Of a stretch of 64,000 nucleotides of DNA, positions 38,964 through 48,212 are shown in pieces (position 1 is the first letter of the stretch; each line of letters begins with the position of its first letter). This DNA is from Halomonas sp. MCCC 1A13316 (lineage in GTDB: Bacteria; Pseudomonadota; Gammaproteobacteria; Pseudomonadales; Halomonadaceae): positions 2,232,001 through 2,296,000 of the forward strand of contig NZ_CP053382.1 of NCBI RefSeq assembly GCF_014931605.1, in the 5' to 3' direction. The notes under the pieces were generated by a model. The model made no database searches and was not told where the DNA came from. It worked only from the letters and a program-made list of their open reading frames with translations. Both the position numbers and the translations under genes were made by a program.

Positions 38964-39653
38964 TCAGGCGGCGCCGGCTTCGCTGCGGCCCTGCAGATTG
39001 CGGTGCAGAATGGAGTGGAACTCCTCGGCGAAGTCCTCGTACTTACCCAGCATGCGATCGGACTCGGATGACAGGCGGTTGTAGAAGATGACTGCCGGGA
39101 TGGCGGCGAACAGCCCCATGGCGGTAGCGATAAGCGCCTCGGCAATCCATGGAGCCACGGTAGCCAGAGTGGCCTGCTGGGCCATGGAGAGCGACTGGAA
39201 CGAGCCCATGATGCCCCACACGGTGCCGAACAGCCCGATGTAGGGACTCGCCGACGCCACCGTGGCCAGGAACACCAGGTGCAGGGTCAGGCGCTCCTCT
39301 TCACGCGACCAGGCCACCCGCATGCTGCGCTGGACACCATCGAGAATGGCATCGGCGCTCTTGGTCTTGGCCATCAGGCGGTTGAATTCACGAAAGCCGG
39401 CACGAAAGACGTGTTCGGCACCCAGGGTCTCCTGCTCTGATGGTGTCTCGCGGTAGAGTTCGTTGAGGTCGACACCCGACCAGAAGCGCTCTTCGAAGGC
39501 CTGGTGCGCGCGGTGTGCCCGACGTAGCACGAAGGTGCGTTGAAAAATCACTACCCAGGAGAGAATCGAACCTATCACCAGGATCAGCATGACCAGCTGC
39601 ACCACGGTGCTGGCGCTCATGATCAGGTGCGGTATTGACATGGAGTCGTTCAC
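38964..39653 (-). CDS. tolQ: Tol-Pal system protein TolQ
   Basis: A 229-residue TolQ/ExbB-family motor subunit with three transmembrane helices: LVMLILVIGSILSWVVIF near the N-terminus and two near 135-190 with HLVFLATVASASPYIGLFGTVWGIM. I choose the GTG start at VNDSMSIPHL: it lies 23 bp after ybgC, follows GAGGAA, and gives 229 residues, close to the 230 of E. coli. An ATG four codons later is an alternative. Confidence 0.9.
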   Translation of the reverse strand: MNDSMSIPHLIMSASTVVQLVMLILVIGSILSWVVIFQRTFVLRRAHRAHQAFEERFWSGVDLNELYRETPSEQETLGAEHVFRAGFREFNRLMAKTKSADAILDGVQRSMRVAWSREEERLTLHLVFLATVASASPYIGLFGTVWGIMGSFQSLSMAQQATLATVAPWIAEALIATAMGLFAAIPAVIFYNRLSSESDRMLGKYEDFAEEFHSILHRNLQGRSEAGAA

Positions 39654-39676
39654 GGGCTTCCTCGCTGATCTTGCAG

Positions 39677-40072
39677 TTAACCGTTGAGAACCGCGGCCAA
39701 TGCCGGCGGCCAAGGTATGGGTTTGAGGCGCGTGGCATCCACACAGGCGATGTCGACCTGCGCCTCGCATAAGGGTTCCCCGTCACGCATCACCGACTGA
39801 GCGAATCTCAGCCGGCAGCGACCGCTCGATTCAACGGCCACCGTGACCGAGAGATCGTCGTCGAGACGGGCGGGCTTGGCATAGCGACAGTCCAGCCGAT
39901 GCACCACCAACTGGATGCCGGCTGCGAGCAGCTCACGCTGGGTGAAACCGTGCTGACGTAACCACTCGCTCCGCGCCCGCTCCATGTATTTCAGGTAGTT
40001 GACGTAATAGACGATCCCACCGGCATCGGTGTCCTCGATGTAGACGCGAAGCGGCAAGGTGAATGCTCTCAC
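39677..40072 (-). CDS. ybgC: Tol-Pal associated acyl-CoA thioesterase YbgC
   Basis: A 131-residue hotdog-fold thioesterase, the standard first gene of the tol-pal operon. The YbgC motif [20 protein letters not shown], seen as [16 protein letters not shown], includes the catalytic Asp16. The [17 protein letters not shown] segment is also typical. Substrates in homologues are short acyl-CoAs or acyl-ACP. Start overlaps the ruvB stop by 4 bp (ATGA). Confidence 0.94.
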   Translation of the reverse strand: MRAFTLPLRVYIEDTDAGGIVYYVNYLKYMERARSEWLRQHGFTQRELLAAGIQLVVHRLDCRYAKPARLDDDLSVTVAVESSGRCRLRFAQSVMRDGEPLCEAQVDIACVDATRLKPIPWPPALAAVLNG

Positions 40073-41106
40073 TGACGCACCTCGCCACTCGCGTCCTGAG
40101 CCTGCTCGTTGGGCACCAGGCCGAAATGCAGCCAGGCCTGGCGCGTGACCACCCGGCCGCGAGCCGTGCGCATCATCAAGCCTTGCTGAATCAAATAGGG
40201 CTCGATCACGTCCTCGATGGTATCGCGTTCCTCGCCGATCGCCGCCGCAAGCGAGTCGATGCCGACCGGGCCGCCGTCGAATTTCTCGATCATCGCCAGC
40301 AGCAGGCGACGATCCATATGGTCGAGCCCATGATGATCGACGTGCAGCATGTTCAGCGCCTGATCGGCAATGGCGGCATCCACCTTGCCGCTGGCGCGTA
40401 CCTGAGCGTAGTCGCGCACCCGCCGCAGTAGGCGGTTGGCAATGCGCGGCGTACCCCGCGAACGCCGCGCCACCTCTCGCGCCCCATCGCGGTCCGCCTC
40501 GACGCCGAGCAGCCTGGCCGAGCGCGTCACGATCTCGGTGAGTTCCTCGATATCGTAGAACTCGAGGCGCTGGACGATGCCGAAACGGTCACGTAGCGGC
40601 GAAGTGAGCAGCCCCGCGCGGGTGGTCGCCCCCACCAGGGTAAAGGGGGGCAGGTCGAGCTTGATGGAGCGCGCCGCCGGGCCTTCGCCGATGACGATAT
40701 CGAGCTGGAAGTCTTCCATCGCGGGATAGAGGATCTCCTCCACCACCGGCGAGAGGCGATGGATCTCGTCGATGAACAGCACGTCGCCCGGCTGCAGGTT
40801 GGTGAGCATGGCGGCAAGGTCGCCGGCACGCTCCAGCACCGGGCCCGAAGTGGACTTGAGCCCGACCCCCATCTCGGCAGCGATGATATTGGCCAGGGTG
40901 GTCTTGCCCAGCCCCGGCGGGCCGAACACCAGCGTATGGTCGAGACTCTCGTCGCGACCACGCGCGGCAGAGATGAAGATATCCAGTTGCTCGCGCACGC
41001 GCGGCTGACCGATGTACTCGGCTAGGCGCTTGGGGCGAATCGCATAGTCGACGCGACTCTCGCCCTCGCGCTCGTCGGCAGCGATCAAGCGATCATTGTC
41101 AATCAT
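40069..41106 (-). CDS. ruvB: Holliday junction branch migration ATPase RuvB
   Basis: A 345-residue AAA+ motor that drives branch migration with RuvA. It begins [16 protein letters not shown], like the E. coli start, so the methionine three codons inside the first possible GTG is chosen. Walker A is [13 protein letters not shown], Walker B is [11 protein letters not shown], sensor 1 is [10 protein letters not shown] and the arginine finger is in [12 protein letters not shown]. The C-terminal winged helix extends to about 345. It follows ruvA by 87 bp. Confidence 0.97.
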   Translation of the reverse strand: MIDNDRLIAADEREGESRVDYAIRPKRLAEYIGQPRVREQLDIFISAARGRDESLDHTLVFGPPGLGKTTLANIIAAEMGVGLKSTSGPVLERAGDLAAMLTNLQPGDVLFIDEIHRLSPVVEEILYPAMEDFQLDIVIGEGPAARSIKLDLPPFTLVGATTRAGLLTSPLRDRFGIVQRLEFYDIEELTEIVTRSARLLGVEADRDGAREVARRSRGTPRIANRLLRRVRDYAQVRASGKVDAAIADQALNMLHVDHHGLDHMDRRLLLAMIEKFDGGPVGIDSLAAAIGEERDTIEDVIEPYLIQQGLMMRTARGRVVTRQAWLHFGLVPNEQAQDASGEVRQ

Positions 41107-41193
41107 GTCGTACACTCGCGGCGCTCATGAGAATTCCCTTCTATCACCGACCGGACGACGCTGGTACTCGAGGCGGCCCGCGCCATGCTGCAC

Positions 41194-41808
41194 CTAGCCA
41201 GCCATGCGCCTGGTCAGGGCCGCCTTGATCATGGCCTCGGTCGAAAGGCCCTCGCCCAGCCCCGAGAGCATCTTGGTCGCCTCGGTGGGCTTGTAGCCCA
41301 GGCTGACCAACGCGGCTTCGGCATCGGCCAGCGGATCCTGACGTTCCCGCCCCGCGCCGGGCGCCGTCGCGGCATCCGCCAGGTCGGTCGCCCCCGGGTG
41401 CTCCCAGTGGGGAAAGCGGTCGCGCATCTCGATGATCAAACGCTCGGCGGTTTTCTTGCCGACCCCGGGCAGCCGCGTCAACGACTTGGCATCGTCCTCC
41501 ATCACGCAGCGGATGAAGGCCGCCTCGTCCATGCCGGAGAGAATGGCCAGAGCCAGCTTGGGGCCGATACCGTTGACGCGAATCAATGCACGGAACAGCG
41601 CCCGCTCCTGCTCGCGGACAAAGCCGAACAGCAGGTGGGCGTCCTCGCGCACGGTAAGGTGCGTATAAAGTGAAACGGTCTCCCCCACCCCAGGCAATGC
41701 CACCAGGGTCGTCATGGAAGCTTCGAGTTCATAGCCGACCCCGGCCACGTCCACGACCAACCAGGGCGGTTGCTTGTCGAGCAGGGTGCCACGCAGGCGT
41801 CCGATCAT
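41194..41808 (-). CDS. ruvA: Holliday junction branch migration protein RuvA
   Basis: A 204-residue RuvA. Domain I is an OB fold ([20 protein letters not shown]). Helix-hairpin-helix domain II has [15 protein letters not shown] and [18 protein letters not shown]. Flexible linker (about 135-155) and domain III ([16 protein letters not shown]) bind RuvB. A putative promoter at 41862-41890 lies upstream, after ruvC. No LexA box is visible there. Confidence 0.96.
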   Translation of the reverse strand: MIGRLRGTLLDKQPPWLVVDVAGVGYELEASMTTLVALPGVGETVSLYTHLTVREDAHLLFGFVREQERALFRALIRVNGIGPKLALAILSGMDEAAFIRCVMEDDAKSLTRLPGVGKKTAERLIIEMRDRFPHWEHPGATDLADAATAPGAGRERQDPLADAEAALVSLGYKPTEATKMLSGLGEGLSTEAMIKAALTRRMAG

Positions 41809-41861
41809 GGAGTCCGATATCCCGATCCGAATACATCCAGGCTCAAGGCCTTCCTGGCGCC

Positions 41862-41890
41862 ACTATACTGGTCGCTCAAGCGGCTGACCA
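41862..41890 (-). promoter_or_regulatory. Putative promoter with overlapping inverted repeat before ruvA
   Basis: On the minus strand TGGTCA (41885-41890) and TATAGT (41862-41867) are 17 bp apart, 54 bp upstream of ruvA. A 7-bp inverted repeat, ACTGGTC (41867-41873) and GACCAGT (41886-41892), overlaps both elements. It does not match a LexA box (CTGT-N8-ACAG). Confidence 0.4.
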
Positions 41891-41942
41891 GTCTATGGTA
41901 AACGGTGTTCGAGAATTAACCGCCGAAGCTGACGTCGCGCTT

Positions 41943-42527
41943 TCAAGGTTGGAAATCGCGCCACGAGCCTCCACGACGGCGGGAGCGATGCCCACCGAAA
42001 CTGCCCTGACTGAGCAAGCCGAGCCTGGCGTGGGCGTGAGTCAGGGCGATGGCCAGTGCATCCGCGGCGTCGGCCTGGGGAGTGCCGTCGAGCCCAAGAA
42101 CCGCGACCACCATGTGCTGCACCTGCGCCTTGGTCGCCCCGCCGCTACCCGTCACCGCCTGCTTGATCTGCCGCGGCCCGTACTCGCTCACCGGCAGGCC
42201 GTGATTGGCCGCACAGACGATCGCCGCACCACGTGCCTGCCCCAGCTTGAGCGCCGAATCGGGGTTCTTCGACATGAACACCTGCTCGATGGCCAGCTCG
42301 CCCGGGCGATGCAGAGCGATCAGCTCGGTAATGCCGGCGTAGATGCGCGCCAGGCGCTGGGGCAGCGCCACGTCCTGCAAGCGGAGGCAGCCACTGGCCA
42401 CGTAGCGCGGCCTGGGCGCACTCACGTCGAGCACGCCGTAGCCAGTGATGCGGGAGCCCGGGTCGATACCGAGAATCAGCACGGCGAATGCTCGATCGAG
42501 GGATTCATGGCCAGGTTCATCGGACAC
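41943..42527 (-). CDS. ruvC: Crossover junction endodeoxyribonuclease RuvC
   Basis: A 194-residue Holliday junction resolvase. Catalytic acids are in [16 protein letters not shown] (Asp), [10 protein letters not shown] (Glu) and [14 protein letters not shown] (Asp pair). The GTG start is chosen with about 15 residues before the usual family beginning (LGIDPG), since a nearer ATG in frame is absent; the true start may be a later GTG. The C-terminus is Ser/Arg/Gly-rich, as is common. It lies 75 bp after aspS; the yebC gene that usually sits between them in related genomes is absent. Confidence 0.94.
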   Translation of the reverse strand: MSDEPGHESLDRAFAVLILGIDPGSRITGYGVLDVSAPRPRYVASGCLRLQDVALPQRLARIYAGITELIALHRPGELAIEQVFMSKNPDSALKLGQARGAAIVCAANHGLPVSEYGPRQIKQAVTGSGGATKAQVQHMVVAVLGLDGTPQADAADALAIALTHAHARLGLLSQGSFGGHRSRRRGGSWRDFQP

Positions 42528-42602
42528 CGCTCTGGTGGAGTCGTGAAACCGGCGCCCAGAGGGCGCCGGTCAGGTACATGCAGCAACGAGAGGACGAGAG
42601 CG

Positions 42603-44381
42603 TCACTCCTGCCCTTCCACCTTGGCCTTCTGGCGCAGACGGATGTTGAGTTCGCGCAGCTGCTCGACGCTCACCTCGCCCGGCGCATCGGTCATCAGGC
42701 AGGCTGCACTCTGGGTCTTCGGGAAGGCGATCACTTCCCGGATGGTGCGCGAACCCGCCATCAGCATGACCAGGCGGTCGAGGCCGAAGGCCAGGCCACC
42801 GTGGGGCGGCGCACCGTAGTGCAGGGCATCGAGCAGGAAGCCGAACTTCTCGCGGGCCTCCTCTTCACCGATGCCGAGGATCTCGAACACGGTGCTCTGC
42901 ATCTGCTGGTCGTGGATACGGATCGAGCCGCCGCCGAGCTCGGTGCCATTGAGCACCATGTCATAGGCCCGCGAGAGCGCTGCGGCCGGGTTGGCCTTGA
43001 GCTCCTCGGGGCTGCACGAAGGCGAAGTGAACGGATGGTGAAGCGGGCTCAGGCGGCCGTTGTCGTCGCTCTCGAACATGGGAAAGTCGACTACCCACAG
43101 CGGTGCCCAGTCACGGGTATAGAGGTTGAGATCCTCACCCAGCCTGACCCGCAACGCACCGAGGGCCTCGTTGACGACGTAGGTCTTGTCGGCACCGAAG
43201 AAGACGATATCGCCATCCTCGGCGCCGATGCGGTCGAGCAGATCCTCGATCACGTTCCCCATGAACTTGACGATCGGCGATTGCAGGCCCTCGAGACCCT
43301 TGGCGCGGTCGTTGACCTTGATCCAGGCCAGGCCCTTGGCGCCGTAGATGCCGACGAACTTGGTGTAGTCGTCGATCACCTTGCGCGACATGCTGGCTCC
43401 GCCCGGCACCTTCAGCGCCGCTACGCGGCCGTCATCGGCATTGGCCGGGCCGGAGAAGACCTGAAAATCGACCTGCTTCATCAGGTCGTCGACGTCGACC
43501 AGCATCAGCGGGATGCGCAGATCGGGCTTGTCGGAGCCGTAGCAATCCATGGCGTCGGCCCAGGTCATGCGCGGAAACTCGGGCAGCTCGACATCGAGCA
43601 CGTCCTGGAACAGCTCGCGGATCATGGTCTCGGTGACGCCCATGATGTCCCCTTCTTCGACGAAGGAGGCCTCGATGTCGATCTGGGTGAACTCCGGCTG
43701 ACGGTCGGCGCGCAGGTCCTCGTCGCGGAAACACTTGGCGATCTGGTAGTAGCGATCGAAGCCCGCCACCATCAACAACTGCTTGAACAGCTGCGGCGAC
43801 TGCGGCAGGGCAAAGAAGCTACCCGGATGGGTGCGGCTCGGCACAAGATAGTCGCGGGCACCCTCGGGCGTGGCGCGGGTCAGGATCGGCGTCTCGATGT
43901 CGAGAAAACCCTGCCCTTCCAGGAAGGCGCGCACATGGTGCGAGATGCGCGAACGCAGGCGCAGCTTCTCGATCATTTCGGGGCGGCGCAGATCGATGTA
44001 GCGGTGCTTGAGACGCACCTCCTCGCCGACCTTGCCGTGCTCATCGAGCTGGAACGGCGGCGTGGCCGCCGTGTTCAGCACTTCGACGTCCTTGGCCAGC
44101 ACTTCGATCATCCCGGTGGGCATCTTGGGGTTCTGTGTGCCCTCGGGGCGCAGCCGCACACGGCCGGAGACGCGCAGCACGAATTCGCTGCGCGCGCGGT
44201 CGGCAGTGGCGAAGGCCTCGGCGGTATCGGGGTCGACCACGACCTGGGCGACGCCGTCGCGATCGCGCATGTCGAGGAAGATCACGCCCCCGTGGTCACG
44301 GCGGCGGTGAACCCAGCCGCACAGGGTGACCGTCTGGTCCACCAGGGTCTCGTTGAGCTGGCCGCAATAATGGCTGCGCAT
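42603..44381 (-). CDS. aspS: Aspartyl-tRNA synthetase AspS
   Basis: A 592-residue bacterial-type AspRS. An OB-fold anticodon domain (about 1-105, [20 protein letters not shown] region) is followed by class II catalytic motifs: motif 1 near [20 protein letters not shown], motif 2 [18 protein letters not shown], the GAD insert (about 285-420) and motif 3 [16 protein letters not shown]. The [24 protein letters not shown] segment also fits. Full length. It is downstream of fmdB on the minus strand and upstream of ruvC. Confidence 0.97.
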   Translation of the reverse strand: MRSHYCGQLNETLVDQTVTLCGWVHRRRDHGGVIFLDMRDRDGVAQVVVDPDTAEAFATADRARSEFVLRVSGRVRLRPEGTQNPKMPTGMIEVLAKDVEVLNTAATPPFQLDEHGKVGEEVRLKHRYIDLRRPEMIEKLRLRSRISHHVRAFLEGQGFLDIETPILTRATPEGARDYLVPSRTHPGSFFALPQSPQLFKQLLMVAGFDRYYQIAKCFRDEDLRADRQPEFTQIDIEASFVEEGDIMGVTETMIRELFQDVLDVELPEFPRMTWADAMDCYGSDKPDLRIPLMLVDVDDLMKQVDFQVFSGPANADDGRVAALKVPGGASMSRKVIDDYTKFVGIYGAKGLAWIKVNDRAKGLEGLQSPIVKFMGNVIEDLLDRIGAEDGDIVFFGADKTYVVNEALGALRVRLGEDLNLYTRDWAPLWVVDFPMFESDDNGRLSPLHHPFTSPSCSPEELKANPAAALSRAYDMVLNGTELGGGSIRIHDQQMQSTVFEILGIGEEEAREKFGFLLDALHYGAPPHGGLAFGLDRLVMLMAGSRTIREVIAFPKTQSAACLMTDAPGEVSVEQLRELNIRLRQKAKVEGQE

Positions 44382-44436
44382 GTCGTATCCTGTATTCGTT
44401 AAGCGTTGTCAGTAAAAGTGTCGGTATCGGTCACGG

Positions 44437-44709
44437 TCAGGCCGCGGCGCCGTCCTTCGCCGGCGCCTTGCTCTCCTTGCTATCTCCGCCGCCGCTACTC
44501 GAGTCGCCAGCCAGGTTCTTCTTGCTACCGGACTTGAAGTCGGTTTCGTACCAGCCGCCACCGGCCAGACGGAAGCCCGCGGCGGAAACCAGGCGCCCGA
44601 GCGCCGGTGCTTCGCAGGCGGGACAATCGGTCAGGGGGGCGGCGCTGAGCTTCTGGAGTTTCTCCAGGCGGTGGCCGCAGGCCTTGCACTGATATTCATA
44701 GATGGGCAT
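44437..44709 (-). CDS. FmdB-family zinc ribbon protein
   Basis: A 90-residue protein with the FmdB putative regulatory zinc ribbon. MPIYEYQCKACGHRLEKLQK has the first CxxC and CPACEAPALGRL the second. The C-terminal 35 residues are a Ser/Gly/Lys low-complexity tail typical of the family. Its function is unknown, although position next to aspS is widespread. It is divergent from the hydroxyacid dehydrogenase gene. Confidence 0.88.
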   Translation of the reverse strand: MPIYEYQCKACGHRLEKLQKLSAAPLTDCPACEAPALGRLVSAAGFRLAGGGWYETDFKSGSKKNLAGDSSSGGGDSKESKAPAKDGAAA

Positions 44710-44864
44710 GGTTCAATTCACTCCTGATTCGACAGCGCGCAACCAACGGCGATATAGGGTCGTGCGGCGTACTTTCCAAGCCTGCCGTGAAAGCCCGATA
44801 GTATAACGTGCCTGACAAGGCCTGTCCCAGCCTTGCCGCGGCGAACCAACACAAGGAATACAGC

Positions 44865-45812
44865 ATGAAAGCCGTGATACTCGATGCCGCTAGTCTGGGC
44901 CCCGACATCGACCTTGCCGCCATTCGCGAACAGGTCGATACGCTGGACGTTCACCAGACTAGCACTACCGCCCAGAGCCGCGAACGGCTGGCGGGCGCCG
45001 AGATCGCCATCGTCAACAAGGTCGTACTCGATGCCGCCACCCTCGAGGCACTGCCCGAGCTCAAGCTGATCTGCGTGCTGGCGACGGGCACCAACAACAT
45101 CGATATCGCGACGGCCGAGCAGCTGGGCATTCCGGTACGCAACGTCACGGCCTACGGCACCGCCAGCGTGGCCCAGCATACCTTGATGATGATCCTGGCC
45201 CTGGCCAACCGCTTGCCGCTCTATCAGCGTGACGTGGCAACCGGGCGCTGGAGCGAGAGCCCCTTCTTCTGCCTGATGGATCACGCCACGCTGCAGCTCG
45301 AGGGCAAGCACATGGTCATCCTCGGCCAAGGCGAGCTGGGCAGCCGCGTGGCGGCCCTGGCCGAGGCCTTCGGCATGCGCGTGACTTTCGCTGCTCGCCC
45401 CGGCAACGAGGGCAACGACCGCCGCCCCGGCATTGCCGAACTCGCTCCCGAGGCCGACGTGATCAGCCTGCACTGCCCGCTCACCGAGGCCACCCGCCAC
45501 CTGGTCGACGCCGCCCTGCTCTCCACGCTGAAGCCCGGCGCCCTGCTGGTGAACTGCGCCCGCGGTGGCATCATCGACGAGGAAGCCGCGCTACTGGCTC
45601 TGCGAGAAGGTCGCCTGGGCGGCCTGGGCGTCGACGTGCTGCCGGTGGAACCGCCGCGCGACGGTCATCCGCTGCTCGACGCCTTGTCCGAGCCGCTCAA
45701 CCTGATCGTCACTCCTCACAGTGCCTGGATCACACCCGAAGCGCGTCAGCGCATCGTCGCGCTCACCGCCGACAACCTGAGCCACTGGAAAGCTCAACGG
45801 AACGGAACCTGA
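44865..45812 (+). CDS. D-2-hydroxyacid dehydrogenase (glycerate dehydrogenase/hydroxypyruvate reductase type)
   Basis: A 315-residue NAD(P)-dependent D-2-hydroxyacid dehydrogenase. The NAD motif is ILGQGELGSRVAAL. The catalytic Arg is in VNCARGGIIDEEAL, Glu in VDVLPVEPP and His in IVTPHSAWITPEAR. The N-terminus MKAVILDAASLGPDIDL matches glycerate dehydrogenases. Substrate is probably glycerate or hydroxypyruvate, but this is unproved. The start follows AAGGAATA. A TATAAC at 44802-44807 could be its -10. It heads a three-gene row with the kinase and the nucleoside hydrolase. Confidence 0.85.
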   Translation: MKAVILDAASLGPDIDLAAIREQVDTLDVHQTSTTAQSRERLAGAEIAIVNKVVLDAATLEALPELKLICVLATGTNNIDIATAEQLGIPVRNVTAYGTASVAQHTLMMILALANRLPLYQRDVATGRWSESPFFCLMDHATLQLEGKHMVILGQGELGSRVAALAEAFGMRVTFAARPGNEGNDRRPGIAELAPEADVISLHCPLTEATRHLVDAALLSTLKPGALLVNCARGGIIDEEAALLALREGRLGGLGVDVLPVEPPRDGHPLLDALSEPLNLIVTPHSAWITPEARQRIVALTADNLSHWKAQRNGT

Positions 45813-45814
45813 CC

Positions 45815-46720
45815 ATGCTGCATAACCTGGGCTCGATCAATCTCGACCACTTCTATCGCGTGCCGCATCTGGTGCACCCCGGCGAGACGCTGGCCAGCCG
45901 CAGCTACCATGTCGGCCTAGGCGGCAAGGGCGCCAATCAATCATTGGCCATGGCCATGGCGGGCGGTCAGGTATGCCACTGGGGGCGGCTGGGCCGACAG
46001 GATAGCTGGGCCCGCGACCGGCTGGCCCGCGCCGGTGTGGACGTCACCCATGTCGAGCTTGTCGACGAAGCCAGCGGACATGCCATCATCCAAGTGGATG
46101 ATCGCGGCGAGAACACCATCATCCTGCATCCCGGCGCCAACCACGGCTTCACCCGCCAGCACCGCGAAGCCCTGTGCGACGCCGCCCGGCCCGGCGACTG
46201 GCTACTGGTACAGAACGAATGCAATGCCCTGCCCGAACTGCTCGAATGCGCACGCAGCCAAGGCCTCGCCGTCGCCTTCAACCCCGCCCCGATGAGCGAC
46301 ACGGTACTCGAGCTGCCGCTCAATGCCTGTGAGCTGCTGTTCGTCAACCGCGGCGAGGCCGCCTGGCTCACCGGCCTGCCCGAGGAGAGTGACGCCCAGG
46401 TGCTGCTCGAGGGGCTATGCGAACGACTGCCGCAAACGGCTACGGTACTGACACTAGGCAGCGAAGGCGCCTGGTACCAGTCGGGCGAAGAGCGGCATTT
46501 CCAGCCTGCCCTGCCGGTCGAGCCAGTGGACACCACCGGAGCCGGTGACACCTTTATCGGCTACTTCATGGCGGCGTTGCAGAAGCAGCGCACCATTCAC
46601 GACTGCCTGGCGCTTGCCGCCCATGCCGCAGCACTGGGCGTACAACACCCGGGTGCCGCCGACAGTATTCCGACGCGCGACGAGGTCGAGCGGTACCTCA
46701 CCCGGCAATCCAGTCCCTGA
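45815..46720 (+). CDS. PfkB-family carbohydrate kinase (ribokinase-like)
   Basis: A 301-residue ribokinase-type kinase. The N-terminal motif GLGGKGANQSLAMAMAGG fits ribokinase (sugar-binding region), and the C-terminal PfkB signature DTTGAGDTFIGYF holds the catalytic Asp. In context with a nucleoside hydrolase, ribose released from nucleosides would be phosphorylated, so ribokinase is the likely role. It starts 2 bp after the dehydrogenase gene and ends 16 bp before the hydrolase gene. Confidence 0.85.
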   Translation: MLHNLGSINLDHFYRVPHLVHPGETLASRSYHVGLGGKGANQSLAMAMAGGQVCHWGRLGRQDSWARDRLARAGVDVTHVELVDEASGHAIIQVDDRGENTIILHPGANHGFTRQHREALCDAARPGDWLLVQNECNALPELLECARSQGLAVAFNPAPMSDTVLELPLNACELLFVNRGEAAWLTGLPEESDAQVLLEGLCERLPQTATVLTLGSEGAWYQSGEERHFQPALPVEPVDTTGAGDTFIGYFMAALQKQRTIHDCLALAAHAAALGVQHPGAADSIPTRDEVERYLTRQSSP

Positions 46721-46736
46721 CACACAAGGAGGCAAC

Positions 46737-47678
46737 GTGTCACATCCGATCATCTTCGATACCGACCCTGGCGTCGACGACGCCCAGGCCATCGCCATCG
46801 CCTTGCGCCATCCCGAGATAGAACTACTCGGGCTGACCACCACCTACGGCAACGTCGACATCGAAACCGCCACTCACAACGCCCTGCTGCTGAGCGAGCT
46901 GGCCGGCCGTGAAATACCGGTCGCCCAGGGCGCTGCCGGCCCCATGGTCAAGCCGCGCCATCCGGCGCCCGCCCATATCCATGGCGCCAACGGACTGGGC
47001 AACATCGAGCTACCCGACGTAAGAGGAAAGAAAGACCCGCGCAGCGCCGCGCAATTCATCGTCGATACGGTCAATGCACGCCCCGGAGAGGTCACTCTGG
47101 TGGCGGTGGGGCCGGTAGGCAACCTGGCGGCTGCCCTGCAACTCGACCCGGGACTCACCGAGAAGGTCAAGCGTGTGGTGGTCATGGGCGGCTCGATACG
47201 TGAGGGCGGCAACGTGACACCGGTGGCCGAGGCCAACATGTACAACGACCCCCACGCCGCCCAGCGCGTACTCACCGCCGGTTGGCCATTGGTCCTGGTA
47301 GGCCTCGACGTGACGCATCGCTGCGTACTGACACAAGAACACATGCAGCGCATCGAAGCGGGCCAGGGCGAGCTGGGCAAGATCCTAGCCGGCAGCTACG
47401 CTTTCTACCGCGACTTCTACCGTGAGTTCCTCGGTATCGACGGCTGCTGCCCCCACGACAGCTGTGCACTGGCCTGGCTGCTGCGCCCTGAGCTGTTCAC
47501 CACTGCTCCGGGGCATCTATCGGTCGTCACCGACGGCATCGCTGAAGGTCAGACCCTGTTCGCTCCCGAGGGACGCGGCTTCATCCAGGATCGCTGGTCG
47601 CAAACACCTCTGGCGGAGGTGTGCCTCGAAGTGGACGGTGAAGCCGTCGTCGAATGGATCGCCGACACCCTGAGCTAA
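46737..47678 (+). CDS. Inosine-uridine preferring nucleoside hydrolase family protein
   Basis: A 313-residue nucleoside hydrolase that cleaves the N-glycosidic bond of ribonucleosides. The calcium and ribose-binding aspartate cluster is at the N-terminus, IIFDTDPGVDDAQA. The family strand VTLVAVGPVGNLAAAL, VVVMGGSIREGGNVTP and AEANMYNDPHAA are visible, as is the late Asp (CCPHDSCALAW). The GTG start is preceded by AAGGAGG with ideal spacing. Last gene of the row; together with the kinase it suggests nucleoside salvage. No nucleoside transporter is present in the row. Confidence 0.88.
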   Translation: MSHPIIFDTDPGVDDAQAIAIALRHPEIELLGLTTTYGNVDIETATHNALLLSELAGREIPVAQGAAGPMVKPRHPAPAHIHGANGLGNIELPDVRGKKDPRSAAQFIVDTVNARPGEVTLVAVGPVGNLAAALQLDPGLTEKVKRVVVMGGSIREGGNVTPVAEANMYNDPHAAQRVLTAGWPLVLVGLDVTHRCVLTQEHMQRIEAGQGELGKILAGSYAFYRDFYREFLGIDGCCPHDSCALAWLLRPELFTTAPGHLSVVTDGIAEGQTLFAPEGRGFIQDRWSQTPLAEVCLEVDGEAVVEWIADTLS

Positions 47679-47692
47679 AGGCTTCCCCGATA

Positions 47693-47965
47693 TTACAGGC
47701 AGACGAAACAATCCGGGTCGCGACACTCGATCGATTCCAGTTCGACGTGCGTGACCCGGGCATTGGGCGGGCCCTGCCACAGCCACGATGCCACCTGGTT
47801 GACCGCCTCGCCATTGCCGCACAACAGCACCTCGACTTGACCGTCGGGCCGGTTCTTGGCGTGGCCGGTCAAGCCATGCTGGAGCGCCTGCTCCTGAACC
47901 GCCCGCCGATACCACACGCCCTGCACCTTGCCGGCCACCAGGGCTTTCACGCAGCGCTTGCTCAT
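47693..47965 (-). CDS. Acylphosphatase
   Basis: A 90-residue acylphosphatase (AcyP) hydrolysing carboxyl-phosphate bonds. The catalytic Arg is in GKVQGVWYRRAVQEQA and the Asn in GHAKNRPDGQVEVLL, the two family signatures. The C-terminus PDCFVCL has two extra cysteines. Single gene, convergent with the nucleoside hydrolase gene with only 14 bp between them. Confidence 0.93.
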   Translation of the reverse strand: MSKRCVKALVAGKVQGVWYRRAVQEQALQHGLTGHAKNRPDGQVEVLLCGNGEAVNQVASWLWQGPPNARVTHVELESIECRDPDCFVCL

Positions 47966-48212
47966 TCTTCCCTCCTCCTCGCTCCGTCAGCTCGTGCTCG
48001 TGCTTTCAAGTCTGGCTTCTTACGTCAAACCTCGATAGTACGCCGTAATCATCGCACCAGAGCATAAGCGGGATTCCAGCCGGCTGCCCATATGCTCTAA
48101 TCTTGATAATAGGGATGCGGACTTGCCACAAGCAAAGATCGCCCCCGCGGACGCGGTGCCAACCACTGCGTTCCAGACCACAACAACGGATCCTCACGAG
48201 GGAGATAACGCC

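Noticed and set aside
41670..44402. A 910-codon open frame on the plus strand across ruvC and aspS
   Set aside because: It is antisense to well-supported genes and its translation has no recognisable domain. Long antisense frames are expected in GC-rich DNA.
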